A stretch of DNA of 64,000 bases from the NCBI RefSeq assembly GCF_004359505.1, contig NZ_SCWE01000002.1, positions 124,001 to 188,000 of the forward strand. Reading direction: 5' to 3'. The notes below the pieces were generated by a model. That model did not search any database. It was not told where the DNA came from and worked only from the letters and a program-made list of their open reading frames with translations. Positions 19,192 through 29,559 of this stretch are shown here, one piece after another (position 1 is the stretch's first letter; the number at the start of each line of letters is the position of its first letter). The DNA is from Macrococcus hajekii. Lineage in GTDB: Bacteria; Bacillota; Bacilli; Staphylococcales; Staphylococcaceae. The position numbers were made by a program, and so were the translations under genes.

Positions 19192-19455
19192 TTAAATGAT
19201 TACTGATTCTTCAACTACTTCGACTAAACGGAAGCGTTTTGTAGCTGATAAAGGACGTGTTTCCATAATTCTTACGATATCGCCCATTTTCGCTGAGTTG
19301 TTTTCATCATGTGCTTTATATTTTTTTGTATACTTGATACGTTTGCCATATAAAGAATGAGTTTTATAAGTTTCAACTGATACTGTGATTGTTTTATCCA
19401 TTTTGTCAGATACAACTTTACCAGTGTAAACTTTACGATTATTTCTTTCGCTCAC
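19192..19455 (-). CDS. rpsQ: Small-subunit ribosomal protein S17 (uS17)
   Basis: 87 aa OB-fold protein. Starts [20 protein letters not shown]; signature [20 protein letters not shown] present. 22 bases after rpmC, with GAGGAGG-like site before the ATG. Confidence 0.98.
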   Translation of the reverse strand: MSERNNRKVYTGKVVSDKMDKTITVSVETYKTHSLYGKRIKYTKKYKAHDENNSAKMGDIVRIMETRPLSATKRFRLVEVVEESVII

Positions 19456-19477
19456 TAGAGTGTCCTCCTCTTTTCAA

Positions 19478-19690
19478 TTATTTTTGTTCAGTTTTTTGTT
19501 GTTCAATTTCTCTTGCACGTACAACAGTTTTCATTCGTGCGATTGATTTCTTAACTTCACGAATACGTGCTGTATTTTCAAGTTGACCTGTTGCTAACTG
19601 AAAGCGTAGGTTGAAAAGTTCCTCTTTAAGCGCTTTTACTTTTGATTCAATTTCAGAAGTGGTTAAATCTCTAATTTCCTTAGCTTTCAT
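19478..19690 (-). CDS. rpmC: Large-subunit ribosomal protein L29 (uL29)
   Basis: 70 aa helical hairpin: [20 protein letters not shown] to EQQKTEQK. I start at ATG 19690 (residues MKAKEIRD match all relatives); the frame continues eight codons upstream but that segment is the coding end of rplP. Overlaps rplP by 11 bases. Near the peptide exit tunnel, binding site region for trigger factor and SRP partners. Confidence 0.97.
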   Translation of the reverse strand: MKAKEIRDLTTSEIESKVKALKEELFNLRFQLATGQLENTARIREVKKSIARMKTVVRAREIEQQKTEQK

Positions 19691-20114
19691 TTGTGTCACC
19701 ACCCAATTCTTCACGTTTTACAAACTTAGTTTTCACTGGAAGTTTGTGAGATGCTAAACGTAATGCTTCACGAGCTGTTTCTTCTGGAACCCCCGCGATT
19801 TCGAACATGATACGTCCAGGTTTAACTACTGCTACCCAGCCTTCAACGGCACCTTTACCAGAACCCATACGGACTTCTAAAGGTTTTTTAGTATATGGTG
19901 TATGTGGGAAGATTTTAATCCAAACTTTCCCGCCACGTTTCATATAACGAGTCATTGCGATACGAGCAGATTCGATTTGACGTGATGTGATCCAAGAAGC
20001 TGTAGTAGCTTGTAAACCATATTCACCAAATGTTACTTCATTTCCGCCTTTTGAACGACCAGTTGTCTTAGGTCTATGTTGACGACGGTATTTTACACGT
20101 TTCGGTAATAACAT
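19680..20114 (-). CDS. rplP: Large-subunit ribosomal protein L16 (uL16)
   Basis: 144 aa. Starts [21 protein letters not shown]; includes [13 protein letters not shown] and [20 protein letters not shown]. Sits close to the A-site tRNA elbow. Only two bases separate it from rpsC and it overlaps rpmC, so the three are tightly coupled. Confidence 0.98.
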   Translation of the reverse strand: MLLPKRVKYRRQHRPKTTGRSKGGNEVTFGEYGLQATTASWITSRQIESARIAMTRYMKRGGKVWIKIFPHTPYTKKPLEVRMGSGKGAVEGWVAVVKPGRIMFEIAGVPEETAREALRLASHKLPVKTKFVKREELGGDTNES

Positions 20115-20116
20115 TA

Positions 20117-20770
20117 TTATTTTCCTCCTTCACTAGACTTCTTAGTAGGAAGAACTTCTCCACGGTAGATCCATACTTTAACACCTAATTTACCATAAGT
20201 AGTGTCTGCTTCAGCATGTGCATAATCGATGTCAGCACGTAATGTATGAAGTGGAACAGTTCCTTCTGAATATTGCTCAGCACGTGCGATATCCGCACCA
20301 CCTAAACGACCTGATACTTGAGTTTTGATACCTTTAGCTCCAAGTTTCATAGCGCGTTGGATTGCTTGTTTTTGTGTGCGTCGGAATGAAGCACGGTTTT
20401 CTAATTGACGAGCGATGTTTTCAGCAACAAGTGTTGCATCCATATCAACTTTCTTGATTTCAACAACGTTGATGTGTACACGTTTACCCGTTAAAGAGTT
20501 TAATGCATTACGTAATTTTTCGATTTCTGAACCGCCTTTACCGATAACCATACCTGGTTTACCAGTGTGGATAGCGATGTTTACGCGATTAGCTGCACGT
20601 TCGATTTCTACACGAGAAACAGAAGCGTCTTTTAAGTTTTCTGCGATATATTTACGAATTTTTAAGTCTTCGTGTAACAGAGTAGCGAAATCTTTTTCTG
20701 CATACCATTTCGCATCCCAGTCACGGATGATACCGACACGAAGTCCGATAGGATTAATTTTTTGACCCAC
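20117..20770 (-). CDS. rpsC: Small-subunit ribosomal protein S3 (uS3)
   Basis: 217 aa. Starts [24 protein letters not shown] domain with the [17 protein letters not shown] loop (about 72-88); C-terminal domain [20 protein letters not shown]. Forms part of the mRNA entry and helicase site. 28 bases after rplV. Confidence 0.98.
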   Translation of the reverse strand: MGQKINPIGLRVGIIRDWDAKWYAEKDFATLLHEDLKIRKYIAENLKDASVSRVEIERAANRVNIAIHTGKPGMVIGKGGSEIEKLRNALNSLTGKRVHINVVEIKKVDMDATLVAENIARQLENRASFRRTQKQAIQRAMKLGAKGIKTQVSGRLGGADIARAEQYSEGTVPLHTLRADIDYAHAEADTTYGKLGVKVWIYRGEVLPTKKSSEGGK

Positions 20771-20797
20771 TGTATTCCCTCCTTAATGAGATATTAA

Positions 20798-21139
20798 TTA
20801 TTTAGCTTCTTTATCTGCTACTACGAGAGTGATATGACTTGTACGTTTGTTGATCGCGCTCGCACGGCCTTGTGCACGTGGACGGAAACGTTTTAATGTC
20901 GGACCTTCGTTAGCATAAGCTTCTTTAACCACTAAACTGTCAATGTTCATGTCATAGTTGTGCTCAGCATTTGCTAAAGCTGACATTAATAATTTTTCAA
21001 CCACTGGTGAAGATGCTTTGTTTGTCAATTTTAAGATGGCAATTGCTTCGCCAACTTCTTTACCTCGGATAAGATCTAAAACTAATCTCACTTTACGAGG
21101 TGCGATACGGATTGTTCTTGCTACCGCTTTTGCTTCCAT
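20798..21139 (-). CDS. rplV: Large-subunit ribosomal protein L22 (uL22)
   Basis: 113 aa. Starts [20 protein letters not shown]; the beta-hairpin loop [21 protein letters not shown] lines the exit tunnel and is the site of macrolide-resistance changes in relatives; it looks wild type. Between rpsS and rpsC. Confidence 0.98.
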   Translation of the reverse strand: MEAKAVARTIRIAPRKVRLVLDLIRGKEVGEAIAILKLTNKASSPVVEKLLMSALANAEHNYDMNIDSLVVKEAYANEGPTLKRFRPRAQGRASAINKRTSHITLVVADKEAK

Positions 21140-21163
21140 GGTTTCTCCTCCTTAAATATGAAA

Positions 21164-21442
21164 TTAGCGTCTAGTTTTCTTGTCGTCTGCACCGTGACCT
21201 TTGTAAGTACGTGTAGGTGCGAATTCGCCTAATTTATGTCCAACCATATCTTCAGTTACGAATACAGGTACGTGTTTACGTCCATCGTATACTGCGATTG
21301 TGTGGCCGATGAAGTTAGGGAAAATAGTAGAGCGACGAGACCAAGTTTTAATTACTGATTTTTTAGTGTTTGCTTCCATTGCTTCAACTTTTTTCATTAA
21401 GTGTTCATCAACGAAAGGTCCTTTTTTAAGACTACGAGCCAT
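21164..21442 (-). CDS. rpsS: Small-subunit ribosomal protein S19 (uS19)
   Basis: 92 aa. Starts [20 protein letters not shown] and contains the signature [20 protein letters not shown] and [12 protein letters not shown]. The 65 bases between rplB and this gene carry a GCGGCATAAG/CTTATGCCGC-like imperfect repeat but no gene. Confidence 0.98.
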   Translation of the reverse strand: MARSLKKGPFVDEHLMKKVEAMEANTKKSVIKTWSRRSTIFPNFIGHTIAVYDGRKHVPVFVTEDMVGHKLGEFAPTRTYKGHGADDKKTRR

Positions 21443-21507
21443 TGTGGCGCCTCCCTCTTATCCTGCTGTTTGCTGCGACTTATGCCGCAGCCAGCAAGTT
21501 GTTTTTA

Positions 21508-22338
21508 TTATTTCTTACGTCCACGAACGATAAGTTTGTTAGAACGGTTTTTCTTCTTACGAGTTTTCTTACCAAGGGTTGGTTTACCCCATGGAGACAT
21601 TGGAGATTTACGTCCGATTGGTGAACGTCCTTCACCACCACCGTGTGGGTGATCGTTAGGGTTCATTACAGAACCACGAACTGTTGGGCGTTTGCCTTTC
21701 CATCTTGAACGACCGGCTTTACCGATATTAATCAGTTCATGTTGTTCGTTACCTACTTGACCGATTGTAGCACGGCAAGTTGAAAGAATCATACGAACTT
21801 CACCTGATTTAAGACGGACAAGAACGTATTTACCTTCTTTACCAAGTACTTGAGCAGATGTACCAGCTGAACGTACTAACTGACCACCTTTACCTGGTTT
21901 TAACTCGATGTTGTGAATAACTGTACCCACTGGAATATTTTGAAGTGGTAATGCGTTACCTAATTTAATATCAGACTCTGGACCGTTGCTGATCATTTGA
22001 CCTACAACTAAGCCTTTAGGAGCGATAATATAACGTTTTTCCCCATCAAGATAGTGGATTAATGCGATGTTCGCTGAACGGTTTGGATCGTACTCGATTG
22101 TAGCGACTTTACCTGGAACACCGTCTTTATTACGTTTGAAATCAATTACACGGTATTGACGTTTATGACCGCCACCTCTGTGACGAACTGTCAGTTTACC
22201 TTGGTTGTTACGACCCGCTTTTCTCGGAAGGGGCTCAAGTAATGACTTTTCAGGTGACGTTGACGTAATTTCAGCGAAATCTGAACCAGTCATATTACGA
22301 CGACCATTTGTAATTGGCTTATAATGTTTAATTGCCAT
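21508..22338 (-). CDS. rplB: Large-subunit ribosomal protein L2 (uL2)
   Basis: 276 aa. Starts [20 protein letters not shown]; the peptidyl-transferase-proximal block [19 protein letters not shown], with the conserved His, is intact, and the tail ends [15 protein letters not shown]. 35 bases after rplW. Confidence 0.98.
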   Translation of the reverse strand: MAIKHYKPITNGRRNMTGSDFAEITSTSPEKSLLEPLPRKAGRNNQGKLTVRHRGGGHKRQYRVIDFKRNKDGVPGKVATIEYDPNRSANIALIHYLDGEKRYIIAPKGLVVGQMISNGPESDIKLGNALPLQNIPVGTVIHNIELKPGKGGQLVRSAGTSAQVLGKEGKYVLVRLKSGEVRMILSTCRATIGQVGNEQHELINIGKAGRSRWKGKRPTVRGSVMNPNDHPHGGGEGRSPIGRKSPMSPWGKPTLGKKTRKKKNRSNKLIVRGRKK

Positions 22339-22373
22339 TGTCGTTTTACCTCCTTAATGGTAAATGGATTTTT

Positions 22374-22649
22374 TTAGTTGAAGAAATCAATTGTTCCTTC
22401 TTTTAATGTTACGATAGCTTTTCTTCTTTTATTTGTGTAACCAGTATAACGGCCTACACGTTTCTTTTTCGCTTTGTAGTTCATTACGTTCACTTTATCA
22501 ACTTTCACGTCGAAGATTTCTTCGATAGCGATTTTGATCTGAGTTTTGTTAGCACGAGTATCTACATCGAATGTGTATTTATCGTCAGCCATCTGCTCAG
22601 ATGAACGTTCAGTAATAACGGGGCGCTTAATGATATCGCGAGCTTCCAT
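22374..22649 (-). CDS. rplW: Large-subunit ribosomal protein L23 (uL23)
   Basis: 91 aa. Starts [20 protein letters not shown]; the [24 protein letters not shown] region and a C-terminal loop typical of exit-tunnel L23 are seen. Start overlaps the rplD stop by one base. Docking site for trigger factor and SRP. Confidence 0.98.
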   Translation of the reverse strand: MEARDIIKRPVITERSSEQMADDKYTFDVDTRANKTQIKIAIEEIFDVKVDKVNVMNYKAKKKRVGRYTGYTNKRRKAIVTLKEGTIDFFN

Positions 22650-23272
22650 TAACCGAGCACCTCCTCTACTTTTTGAACTGCTGCTTGAGTCATTACTACT
22701 TGGTTTGCATGAACGATATCTAATACGTTCAGACCTGTTGCAGTTACGACTGTCACACCAGGGATGTTACGTGCTGATAAGAATACGTTAATATCTTCAG
22801 CGTCAATAACGAATAACACTTTTCTTGGTAACTCAAGTGTTGCTGTCATTGATTTGAATTCTCTTGTTTTTGGTGCATTGAATGTTAATGCATCAAGCAC
22901 TGTGAATTCGTTGTCTCTTACTTTAGCTGATAATGCTGAACGAAGTGCTAAACGACGCATCTTCTTAGGCATTTTGTAAGAGTAGCTTCTTGGTGTTGGT
23001 CCGAATACGATACCACCACCACGCCATTGTGGCGCACGGATTGTACCTTGACGGGCACGTCCTGTTCCTTTTTGTTTCCAAGGTTTACGACCACCACCGC
23101 GTACTGCTGAACGGTTTTTCACTGCGTGAGTCCCTTGACGAAGTGAAGCACGTTGAAGATTGATTGCTTCGAATAATACATGTTGATTAGGTTCGATACC
23201 GAACACGTTATCGTTCAATTCGATTGAACCTGCTTTAGATCCATCTACTTTTAATACATCATAATTAGCCAT
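22649..23272 (-). CDS. rplD: Large-subunit ribosomal protein L4 (uL4)
   Basis: 207 aa. Starts [20 protein letters not shown]; the extended loop [20 protein letters not shown] reaches the exit tunnel and looks wild type. In E. coli L4 autoregulates the S10 operon; in Firmicutes this is less clear, though a conserved leader precedes rpsJ here. Confidence 0.98.
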   Translation of the reverse strand: MANYDVLKVDGSKAGSIELNDNVFGIEPNQHVLFEAINLQRASLRQGTHAVKNRSAVRGGGRKPWKQKGTGRARQGTIRAPQWRGGGIVFGPTPRSYSYKMPKKMRRLALRSALSAKVRDNEFTVLDALTFNAPKTREFKSMTATLELPRKVLFVIDAEDINVFLSARNIPGVTVVTATGLNVLDIVHANQVVMTQAAVQKVEEVLG

Positions 23273-23297
23273 TATGCTTATGTCCTCCTTTCAGCTA

Positions 23298-23960
23298 TTA
23301 TTTATTGCCTTTTTTAATTGAAGTCTGGATTTTAACTAATCCTTTTTTCGGTCCTGGTACATTACCTTTTACTAAGATAACGTTGTTTTCAACATCAACT
23401 TTAACGATTTCTAAGTTCTGCATAGTAACAGTATTACCGCCCATACGGCCTGGCAATGCTTTACCTTTGAATACTTTAGAAGCGTCAGATGCCATACCCA
23501 TTGAACCTGGGCGTCTGTGGTAACGAGAACCGTGACTCATTGGTCCACGTGACTGTCCGTGGCGTTTGATAGCGCCTTGGAAACCTTTACCTTTTGAAGT
23601 TGCCGTCACGTCAACGATGTCACCAGTCTGGAACGCATCCACAGTGACTTCTTGACCTACTTCGTATTCAGAAGCATCTACGTTTCTGAATTCACGAATG
23701 AAGCGCTTAGGCGCTGTGCCTGCTTTTTTAGCATGGCCTTCAGCTGGCTTAGTTGCATATTTATTAGACTTGCGGTCTTTTTTGTATGCTTGTTTGTCTT
23801 CAAAACCGATTTGAACTGATGAGTAACCATCAACTTCTTCAGTTTTTTTCTGTAATACTACGTTTTGTGCTGCTTCTACTACAGTTACTGGAATTAACTC
23901 ACCGTTTTCAGCGAATACTTGAGTCATTCCCACTTTTCTTCCTAAGATTCCTTTGGTCAT
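23298..23960 (-). CDS. rplC: Large-subunit ribosomal protein L3 (uL3)
   Basis: 220 aa. I start at ATG 23960 ([20 protein letters not shown]). An in-frame GTG four codons earlier lies inside the AGGAGGTG ribosome site and is therefore unlikely. Contains the long internal loop [20 protein letters not shown] that approaches the peptidyl-transferase centre. 25 bases after rpsJ. Confidence 0.97.
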   Translation of the reverse strand: MTKGILGRKVGMTQVFAENGELIPVTVVEAAQNVVLQKKTEEVDGYSSVQIGFEDKQAYKKDRKSNKYATKPAEGHAKKAGTAPKRFIREFRNVDASEYEVGQEVTVDAFQTGDIVDVTATSKGKGFQGAIKRHGQSRGPMSHGSRYHRRPGSMGMASDASKVFKGKALPGRMGGNTVTMQNLEIVKVDVENNVILVKGNVPGPKKGLVKIQTSIKKGNK

Positions 23961-23985
23961 CGAAAGTCGCACCTCCTACTTTAAA

Positions 23986-24433
<448 letters not shown>

Positions 24434-24462
24434 ATAATACAGGACTTTGCCGTAAAAATCAA
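24434..24462 (-). promoter_or_regulatory. Main promoter of the S10 operon
   Basis: Minus strand TTGATT (24462-24457), 17-base spacer, TATTAT (24439-24434). Strong sigma-A match placed about 140 bases before rpsJ, consistent with the long conserved leader. Confidence 0.75.
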
Positions 24463-24548
24463 CACTTTACACAATAATTGTTGAATTTATTTTCAAACCG
24501 TATTTTTATATTCTACCTATTAAAGATAGGGTGTGCAAGTCATAGTGC

Positions 24549-24577
24549 TTAAAGTCTAAAGACTAACATGATATAAT
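24549..24577 (+). promoter_or_regulatory. Promoter of the 24642 membrane protein gene
   Basis: TTAAAG (24549-24554), 17-base spacer, TATAAT (24572-24577), with the gene's ribosome site at 24630. It diverges from the S10 promoter about 110 bases away. The stretch 24463-24548 between them is AT-rich with no further feature seen. Confidence 0.5.
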
Positions 24578-24641
24578 TGAAGTATCTTCCATTAAGGAGG
24601 ACTTTTTATTAGAAGATAGAAGAATGACAAGGAGGTTTCAT

Positions 24642-25031
24642 ATGAAGAATTCATTTCGTATCTTATTATTAGTACTCGGCATCATCGCTTTATTGCGTGA
24701 AGTCTTTCTAGGCATACCCGGTTTAGGTGGTACCTATATATTATCACTCGGCTGGGCACCTCTTGGTACGAGTATCTTACTTTTCGGCATAATGGCAATT
24801 ATCATGTTCGCAGACCGCTATGGCCGCTCTAAAGAGCTGCTATGGGTTCCTGTAATGGGCATCGTATTCAGTTTACTCGCATTCATTCCTGTCATCGGCA
24901 TGCTGCTGCACTGGATCATGACCTTCGTACTCGTTTACTTCATCATCCGTCTGATGAGTATGCCAGCTCAATATGGTAACACACGTGTGTATTACGGTGG
25001 CGATACAGATAAAACAGTTAATAGAAGATAA
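24642..25031 (+). CDS. Conserved four-helix membrane protein, unknown function
   Basis: 129 aa. About four hydrophobic segments (residues 4-22, 33-53, 66-85, 88-105) and a polar C-terminal tail with RVYYGGDTDKTVNRR, probably cytoplasmic. I start at ATG 24642, eight bases after a strong AAGGAGG; an upstream in-frame ATG at 24624 lacks such a site. Staphylococci carry a similar small membrane gene next to the S10 operon, but no function is known to me. Followed by a bidirectional terminator shared with the permease gene. Confidence 0.8.
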   Translation: MKNSFRILLLVLGIIALLREVFLGIPGLGGTYILSLGWAPLGTSILLFGIMAIIMFADRYGRSKELLWVPVMGIVFSLLAFIPVIGMLLHWIMTFVLVYFIIRLMSMPAQYGNTRVYYGGDTDKTVNRR

Positions 25032-25033
25032 TA

Positions 25034-25067
25034 AAAAAAAGCACGGCTCATGAGCCATGCTTTTTTT
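25034..25067. terminator. Bidirectional terminator
   Basis: GCACGGCTCATGAGCCATGC (25041-25060), an almost perfect palindrome with one mismatch, flanked by eight A and seven T. Serves the convergent genes ending at 25031 and 25066. Confidence 0.95.
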
Positions 25068-26400
25068 AGTGTTTAACGACCGCAAAGTAGACGACGAAAA
25101 CGACAAACAACACATACATAATCGGATGAATCTCTTTACGTCTGCCTGCCATAATCATAGTGACTGGATAGAAGATGAAGCCACATGCAATCCCTGTTGC
25201 GATTGAATATGTCAGCGGCATCATAATCATCGTCAGAAAGGCCGGCACTGCTATTTCAAATCGATTCCATTCAATCTGATTCAGACTTGAAACCATGAGC
25301 ACACCTACGATAACGAGCGCTGGTGCTGTTACTGCTGAAGTCACAACGGACATAAGTGGCGAGAAGAAGAGTGCAAGCGCGAAACACATAGCTGTCACTA
25401 CACTGGCAAAACCTGTACGTGCGCCGACTGCTACACCCGCAGATGATTCAATATAAGATGTCGTCGTCGATGTACCGAAAACAGCACCTGTCATCGTTGC
25501 AAGTGAATCAGCAAATAATGCACGGCCTGCACGTGGCAGTTTGTTATCCTTAACGAATCCTGCCTGGTTTGCAACCGCAACTAAAGTACCTGCCGTATCA
25601 AAGAAATCAATGAATAAGAACGTTAAAACAACGACAAAGAAATGCCATGTGAAGAGTTGTCCCGGATTCGCAAATGCTTCAAATGCTTTTCCGAATGTTG
25701 GTTCCACACTTGGAATCTGACCGACAATCTGTTTAGGTGGATCAATAAGTCCGAATACCATACCGATGATTGCAGTCAGTATCATTCCAATAAAAATACT
25801 GCCCGGCACTTTACGCGCCATCAGAATAACAGTAAGCAGAATCCCTGCTACCGCAAGTAAAACATGCGGGTCATGAATATTCCCCATCGTCACAAGCGTC
25901 TCTGGATTCGCTGCAATAATACCTGAACCCTTTAATCCTACAAAAGTAATAAAGAGACCAATACCTGCTGATACTGCAAGCTTCAATTCAAATGGTATCG
26001 CATTAATAATCGTCTCACGCAAGCCACTCATCGTCAGGAGGGCAAATATCACACCGGAGAATAGGACACCTGTCAGACCAATCTGCCACGGAATACCATA
26101 TGTCAGAACAACAGTGAAGGCGAAGAAAGCATTCAGCCCCATACCTGGCGCAAGTGCGATTGGATAGTTTGCAATCAGACCCATAAATAAACAGCCGACA
26201 ATTGATGCGAGTATAGTGGCTACAAATACAGCACCCGCATCCATTCGCATCGACTCAGGTATACCCTCTACCCCTTTGAGTGATAACATCGCTGGATTGA
26301 CCGCCAGTATATAGGCCATAGAAAGGAATGTCGTCAGACCTCCCAGAATCTCTCGTTTGTAATTAGTGCCGAGTTCGTCAAACTTGAAATAATTTCTCAT
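25066..26400 (-). CDS. pbuG: NCS2-family guanine/hypoxanthine permease
   Basis: 444 aa, about 12-14 membrane segments. Imports hypoxanthine/guanine for purine salvage. Starts MRNYFKFDELGTNYKREILGGLTTFLSMAYI, close to Bacillus PbuG; AzgA-type signatures GLNAFFAFTVVLTYG and FFDTAGTLVAVANQAG are present. AzgA-like adenine transport is a possible alternative since the subfamily mixes substrates. A PurR-type operator overlaps its promoter (26439-26506), supporting a purine role. No purine riboswitch is visible in the short leader. Confidence 0.88.
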   Translation of the reverse strand: MRNYFKFDELGTNYKREILGGLTTFLSMAYILAVNPAMLSLKGVEGIPESMRMDAGAVFVATILASIVGCLFMGLIANYPIALAPGMGLNAFFAFTVVLTYGIPWQIGLTGVLFSGVIFALLTMSGLRETIINAIPFELKLAVSAGIGLFITFVGLKGSGIIAANPETLVTMGNIHDPHVLLAVAGILLTVILMARKVPGSIFIGMILTAIIGMVFGLIDPPKQIVGQIPSVEPTFGKAFEAFANPGQLFTWHFFVVVLTFLFIDFFDTAGTLVAVANQAGFVKDNKLPRAGRALFADSLATMTGAVFGTSTTTSYIESSAGVAVGARTGFASVVTAMCFALALFFSPLMSVVTSAVTAPALVIVGVLMVSSLNQIEWNRFEIAVPAFLTMIMMPLTYSIATGIACGFIFYPVTMIMAGRRKEIHPIMYVLFVVFVVYFAVVKH

Positions 26401-26438
26401 ACGTTCTCCCTTAACTTTATTAAATACTTGTATATTCT

Positions 26439-26468
26439 ATTATGTGCCATATAAAAAAGCAATGTAAA
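26439..26468 (-). promoter_or_regulatory. Promoter of pbuG
   Basis: Minus strand TTTACA (26468-26463), 18-base spacer, CATAAT (26444-26439), about 30 bases before the gene. The -35 overlaps one PurBox. Confidence 0.6.
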
Positions 26469-26506
26469 ATTCGAACATTATCAGATTAAAATGTTTTATT
26501 ATTCGT
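26466..26506. promoter_or_regulatory. Paired PurBox operator (PurR)
   Basis: Plus strand AAAATTCGAACATTAT (26466-26481) matches the PurBox core CGAACWWT; on the opposite strand TTTTACGAATAATA (about 26510-26497) gives a second, inverted copy. The CGAA and TTCG cores are 26 bases apart, within about two bases of the spacing known for tandem PurBoxes in Bacillus. PurR would block the promoter when PRPP is low. Confidence 0.65.
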
Positions 26507-26536
26507 AAAAAAGCCGGGAGCGTCTATCCCGGCTTT
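26505..26536 (-). terminator. Terminator of topB
   Basis: AAGCCGGGA/TCCCGGCTT hairpin (26511-26535) with a minus-strand T run, beginning ten bases after the topB stop codon. It abuts the pbuG operator. Confidence 0.92.
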
Positions 26537-26545
26537 CGTCTTGCT

Positions 26546-28663
26546 CTATAGTTTCAACCCTTTTAAGGCATCCGCAAATGGATTATTAATGGGTTCTTCT
26601 TTTTGTGTATATTTCTTCAATTCCTGGCGCGACACTTTGCCAGTCTTCTTAGAACTGAAGCGTTTATCCATCTGTTCCTGCGTTTCATGGAAGCCGCAGA
26701 CACAGCTGTACATCGCTTTTGGTCCTTTACCATGTAGTGTCAGTTTCTTCTTACAGTTTGGACAGCGCGCATTGGTCTTACGCTGTACGTTTTTCTTCGT
26801 CTTACAAGTTGGATCCTGACAGACCAGCATTTTCGCATTCTTCGTCTTAATCTCGAGCATGAATTTGCCGCATGCCGGACATTCTGTCGACGTTAAGTTA
26901 TCGTGCTTAAATTTGTCTTCACTATCCTTAATACCTTGGATGAGCTTCTCAGTAAAAGCACGCATTTCATTGATGAAGGCTTTACGCTGATATTTACCAC
27001 GCTCAATCAGTGTCAGTTTGTGCTCCCAGTCTGCTGTCAGTGCCGGCGACTTCAATTCTTCTGGTGCAAGTTCCAGCAGCTGTTTACCTTTATTGGTTAC
27101 GCGAAGCTTACCACCATGTGATTCAATAGCATTCAAATTGTAGAGCTTCTCGATAATATCCGCTCGTGTTGCAACTGTACCGATACCGCCTGTTTCTTTC
27201 AATGTTGAACGACTTTCCTTATCCAGCTTGAAGATGGCAGCTGGATTTTCCATCGCTTTAAGAAGCGTTCCTTCATTAAAATAAGGAGGTGGTGTCGTTT
27301 CACCCTGTGTTTTAGAGAGTTTAGCTGATAGCACATCACCTTTATTGAAAGCGGGTGCCGTTTTTTCAGTTAACTGTTCATATAAAGCCTTAAAGCCGAG
27401 TTCAAGTGGTCTTTCATGTTTAGCTGTAAACTCTGTTTGTCCTATTTTTACTTTAACAGTCTGAAGTTCATAGCGATAAGGTTTGAGCAATACACTCAGG
27501 AAACGTTCAGCGATGAGCTCATAAATATGACGCTCACGTAATGTCAGATCATCCAGCCGTGCCTTCACTTCTGTCGGTACAATCGCATGGTGATCTGACA
27601 CTTTCGTATCATCGATGAAATGTTTACTTCCTTTAATTGGTGTCTTGATCAAATCTACTACGACAGGTCTATATTGTGTTGCACTCAGTGAAGCCACTCG
27701 GTCTCTCAATGTCGGTATCATATCTTCCGTTAAATAGTTTGCATCTGTTCGTGGATAAGTCACAAGTTTATGACTTTCGTATAAATTCTGCATCGTGCTT
27801 AATGTTTCTTTAGCAGAATATTGATAGCGTTTATAGGCTTCCTGCTGTAATGAGGTTAAGTCATAGAGCTGATCAGGATATTTCTTTTTTTCCTGACGTT
27901 CTACACTGATAACGGTCGCGGTTTGTCCAGACAAGTCTTTGAGCATGTTATCGACTTGTGCTTCATCAAATATTTGATTAGGTCCATTGAAGCGTGTGCC
28001 ATTGATAACCGCTTCAAGTCCGTAATATTGTCGTGCCTTGAACTGATTGATTTCGTCCTGACGCATCTTGACCATCTGCAAGGTCGGTGTCTGTACACGA
28101 CCAGTTGATAGCTGAGCATCGTATTTTGTTGTCAAAGCACGTGTTGCATTAATTCCGACAATCCAGTCCGCTTCACTACGAGCAAGTGCCGCATCGTATA
28201 GACCCTGATACTGTCTACCGTCTTTTAGTTTATTAAATCCATCTTTAATGGCCTTATCTGTAACGGAGCTGATCCAGAGACGTTTGACGGGTTTATCCCC
28301 CTTACACTTCTCAAGAATGAGACGTGCCACCAGTTCCCCTTCTCGCCCGGCATCCGTTGCTATGATAACTTCACTCACATCGCTGCGTTCTATCTGATTC
28401 TTCACTGTATTGAACTGCTTACGTGTCTTGCTGATGACAACTGTCTTCATATATTTAGGTAGAATCGGCAGTTCGTTCAATCCCCATGTTTTATACTTAA
28501 CGTCATATTGTTCAGGATCTGCATTCGTCACTAAATGTCCTAGCGCCCATGTTACGATATAACGATTGTTTTCCATATAGCCTTCTTTTTTCTGATTACA
28601 GCCGAGTACACGTGCAATATCACGTGCAACAGACGGTTTCTCAGCAAGTACGACTGATTTCAT
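26546..28663 (-). CDS. topB: DNA topoisomerase III
   Basis: 705 aa type IA topoisomerase; relaxes and decatenates DNA through single-strand passage. Toprim domain with [15 protein letters not shown] (8-22) and [16 protein letters not shown]; catalytic Tyr in [12 protein letters not shown] (about residue 303); C-terminal Cys clusters CPACGKF, CQDPTC, CPNCKKK and CVCGF (zinc ribbons). Start set at ATG 28663, seven bases after AAGGAG; upstream frame extension lacks homology. Orthologous position next to glcU is conserved in staphylococci. Confidence 0.95.
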   Translation of the reverse strand: MKSVVLAEKPSVARDIARVLGCNQKKEGYMENNRYIVTWALGHLVTNADPEQYDVKYKTWGLNELPILPKYMKTVVISKTRKQFNTVKNQIERSDVSEVIIATDAGREGELVARLILEKCKGDKPVKRLWISSVTDKAIKDGFNKLKDGRQYQGLYDAALARSEADWIVGINATRALTTKYDAQLSTGRVQTPTLQMVKMRQDEINQFKARQYYGLEAVINGTRFNGPNQIFDEAQVDNMLKDLSGQTATVISVERQEKKKYPDQLYDLTSLQQEAYKRYQYSAKETLSTMQNLYESHKLVTYPRTDANYLTEDMIPTLRDRVASLSATQYRPVVVDLIKTPIKGSKHFIDDTKVSDHHAIVPTEVKARLDDLTLRERHIYELIAERFLSVLLKPYRYELQTVKVKIGQTEFTAKHERPLELGFKALYEQLTEKTAPAFNKGDVLSAKLSKTQGETTPPPYFNEGTLLKAMENPAAIFKLDKESRSTLKETGGIGTVATRADIIEKLYNLNAIESHGGKLRVTNKGKQLLELAPEELKSPALTADWEHKLTLIERGKYQRKAFINEMRAFTEKLIQGIKDSEDKFKHDNLTSTECPACGKFMLEIKTKNAKMLVCQDPTCKTKKNVQRKTNARCPNCKKKLTLHGKGPKAMYSCVCGFHETQEQMDKRFSSKKTGKVSRQELKKYTQKEEPINNPFADALKGLKL

Positions 28664-28695
28664 CGTATCACTCCTTCTCGTCAAGTCATTGCATC

Positions 28696-28742
28696 ATTAT
28701 AGCATTTTTTCAGTTGAGTTCGTACTTTAAGTGCTGTATGCT
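28696..28742. promoter_or_regulatory. Divergent promoters of topB and the HAD gene
   Basis: For topB the minus strand reads TGCTATAAT (-10 at 28701-28696, extended by TG). For the HAD gene the plus strand has TTGAGT (28714-28719), a 17-base spacer and TATGCT (28737-28742). The two promoters are back to back. Confidence 0.5.
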
Positions 28743-28766
28743 ATGTTGAAATAAGGAGGAATAGCC

Positions 28767-29558
28767 ATGTTAATGCCCAGACATATTCACGCTCTTGCCT
28801 GTTCTGATTTTGATGAAACTTACTTCGCCCACGACCGAAGCAACGCAGAAGATGTAGCAGCTCTCACCCAGTTCCTCAGCACACAGACTGACTTGCTCTT
28901 CGGCATTGTATCAGCCAGTACGCTTGATATGATAACGAGCTGCCTTGATGAGATGCAGATGGAATATCCTCATTTTATCTCTTCTAATTCAGGCACCGAA
29001 CTCTACTACTATAAAGAGGGTGAACTTATCTATGATCAGTCTTATGAAGAGGTATTATTAGAGCAAGGATTCAGTAAAACAACCATTATAGAAACGGTGG
29101 AACAGTTGGAACAAGAAGGTATTCATCTTGAACTCCAAGCTTTGTTTGTCAATGCCCCTTTCTCACGTAACTACTATTATTATGAAACAGAGGCTGAGCA
29201 GGACAAGCTGCATTTAGAACGTATCCGTAACATTGCCACTCAACACGGCTTAATCGTTAACATCAGCAAATGTAATCCGCTGATCGGTGATCCAGCGAAT
29301 GCTTATGATGTAGATTTCTTCCCTCAGAGGGCTGGCAAAGATGCGATCGTTCGTTACCTCATTCAAAAATATGATATTGATTTTGAACAGACTTATGCAT
29401 TCGGCGACAGCGGAAATGATATTAAAATGTTGAAGGCAGTAAAACATGGGTATTTAGTAAGTAATGCGACAGCGGAAGCCAAGTCTCTGTATCCTCACCA
29501 TGCATCTCATCCTTACAATAAAGGTATACTCTCTATTCTGCAGAAAAGGACTGTCTGA
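28767..29558 (+). CDS. HAD-superfamily hydrolase, sucrose-phosphatase-like (type IIB)
   Basis: 263 aa. Motif I is CSDFDET (DxDxT nucleophile/acid pair near residue 13), motif II GIVSAST, a cap-domain insert, and the C-terminal GDSGNDIKML (motif IV, metal binding). The fold class C2B cap points to small phosphosugar substrates; Bacillus/Staphylococcus paralogs are annotated as sucrose-6-phosphate-phosphatase-like but the true substrate is unknown. GGAGG seven bases before the start. Ends one base before the next gene's ATG, so the pair is translationally coupled. Confidence 0.85.
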   Translation: MLMPRHIHALACSDFDETYFAHDRSNAEDVAALTQFLSTQTDLLFGIVSASTLDMITSCLDEMQMEYPHFISSNSGTELYYYKEGELIYDQSYEEVLLEQGFSKTTIIETVEQLEQEGIHLELQALFVNAPFSRNYYYYETEAEQDKLHLERIRNIATQHGLIVNISKCNPLIGDPANAYDVDFFPQRAGKDAIVRYLIQKYDIDFEQTYAFGDSGNDIKMLKAVKHGYLVSNATAEAKSLYPHHASHPYNKGILSILQKRTV

Positions 29559-29559
29559 T

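Noticed and set aside
26401-26545. Guanine riboswitch before pbuG
   Set aside because: The leader from the predicted start site to the ATG is about 30 bases and lacks the purine aptamer core.
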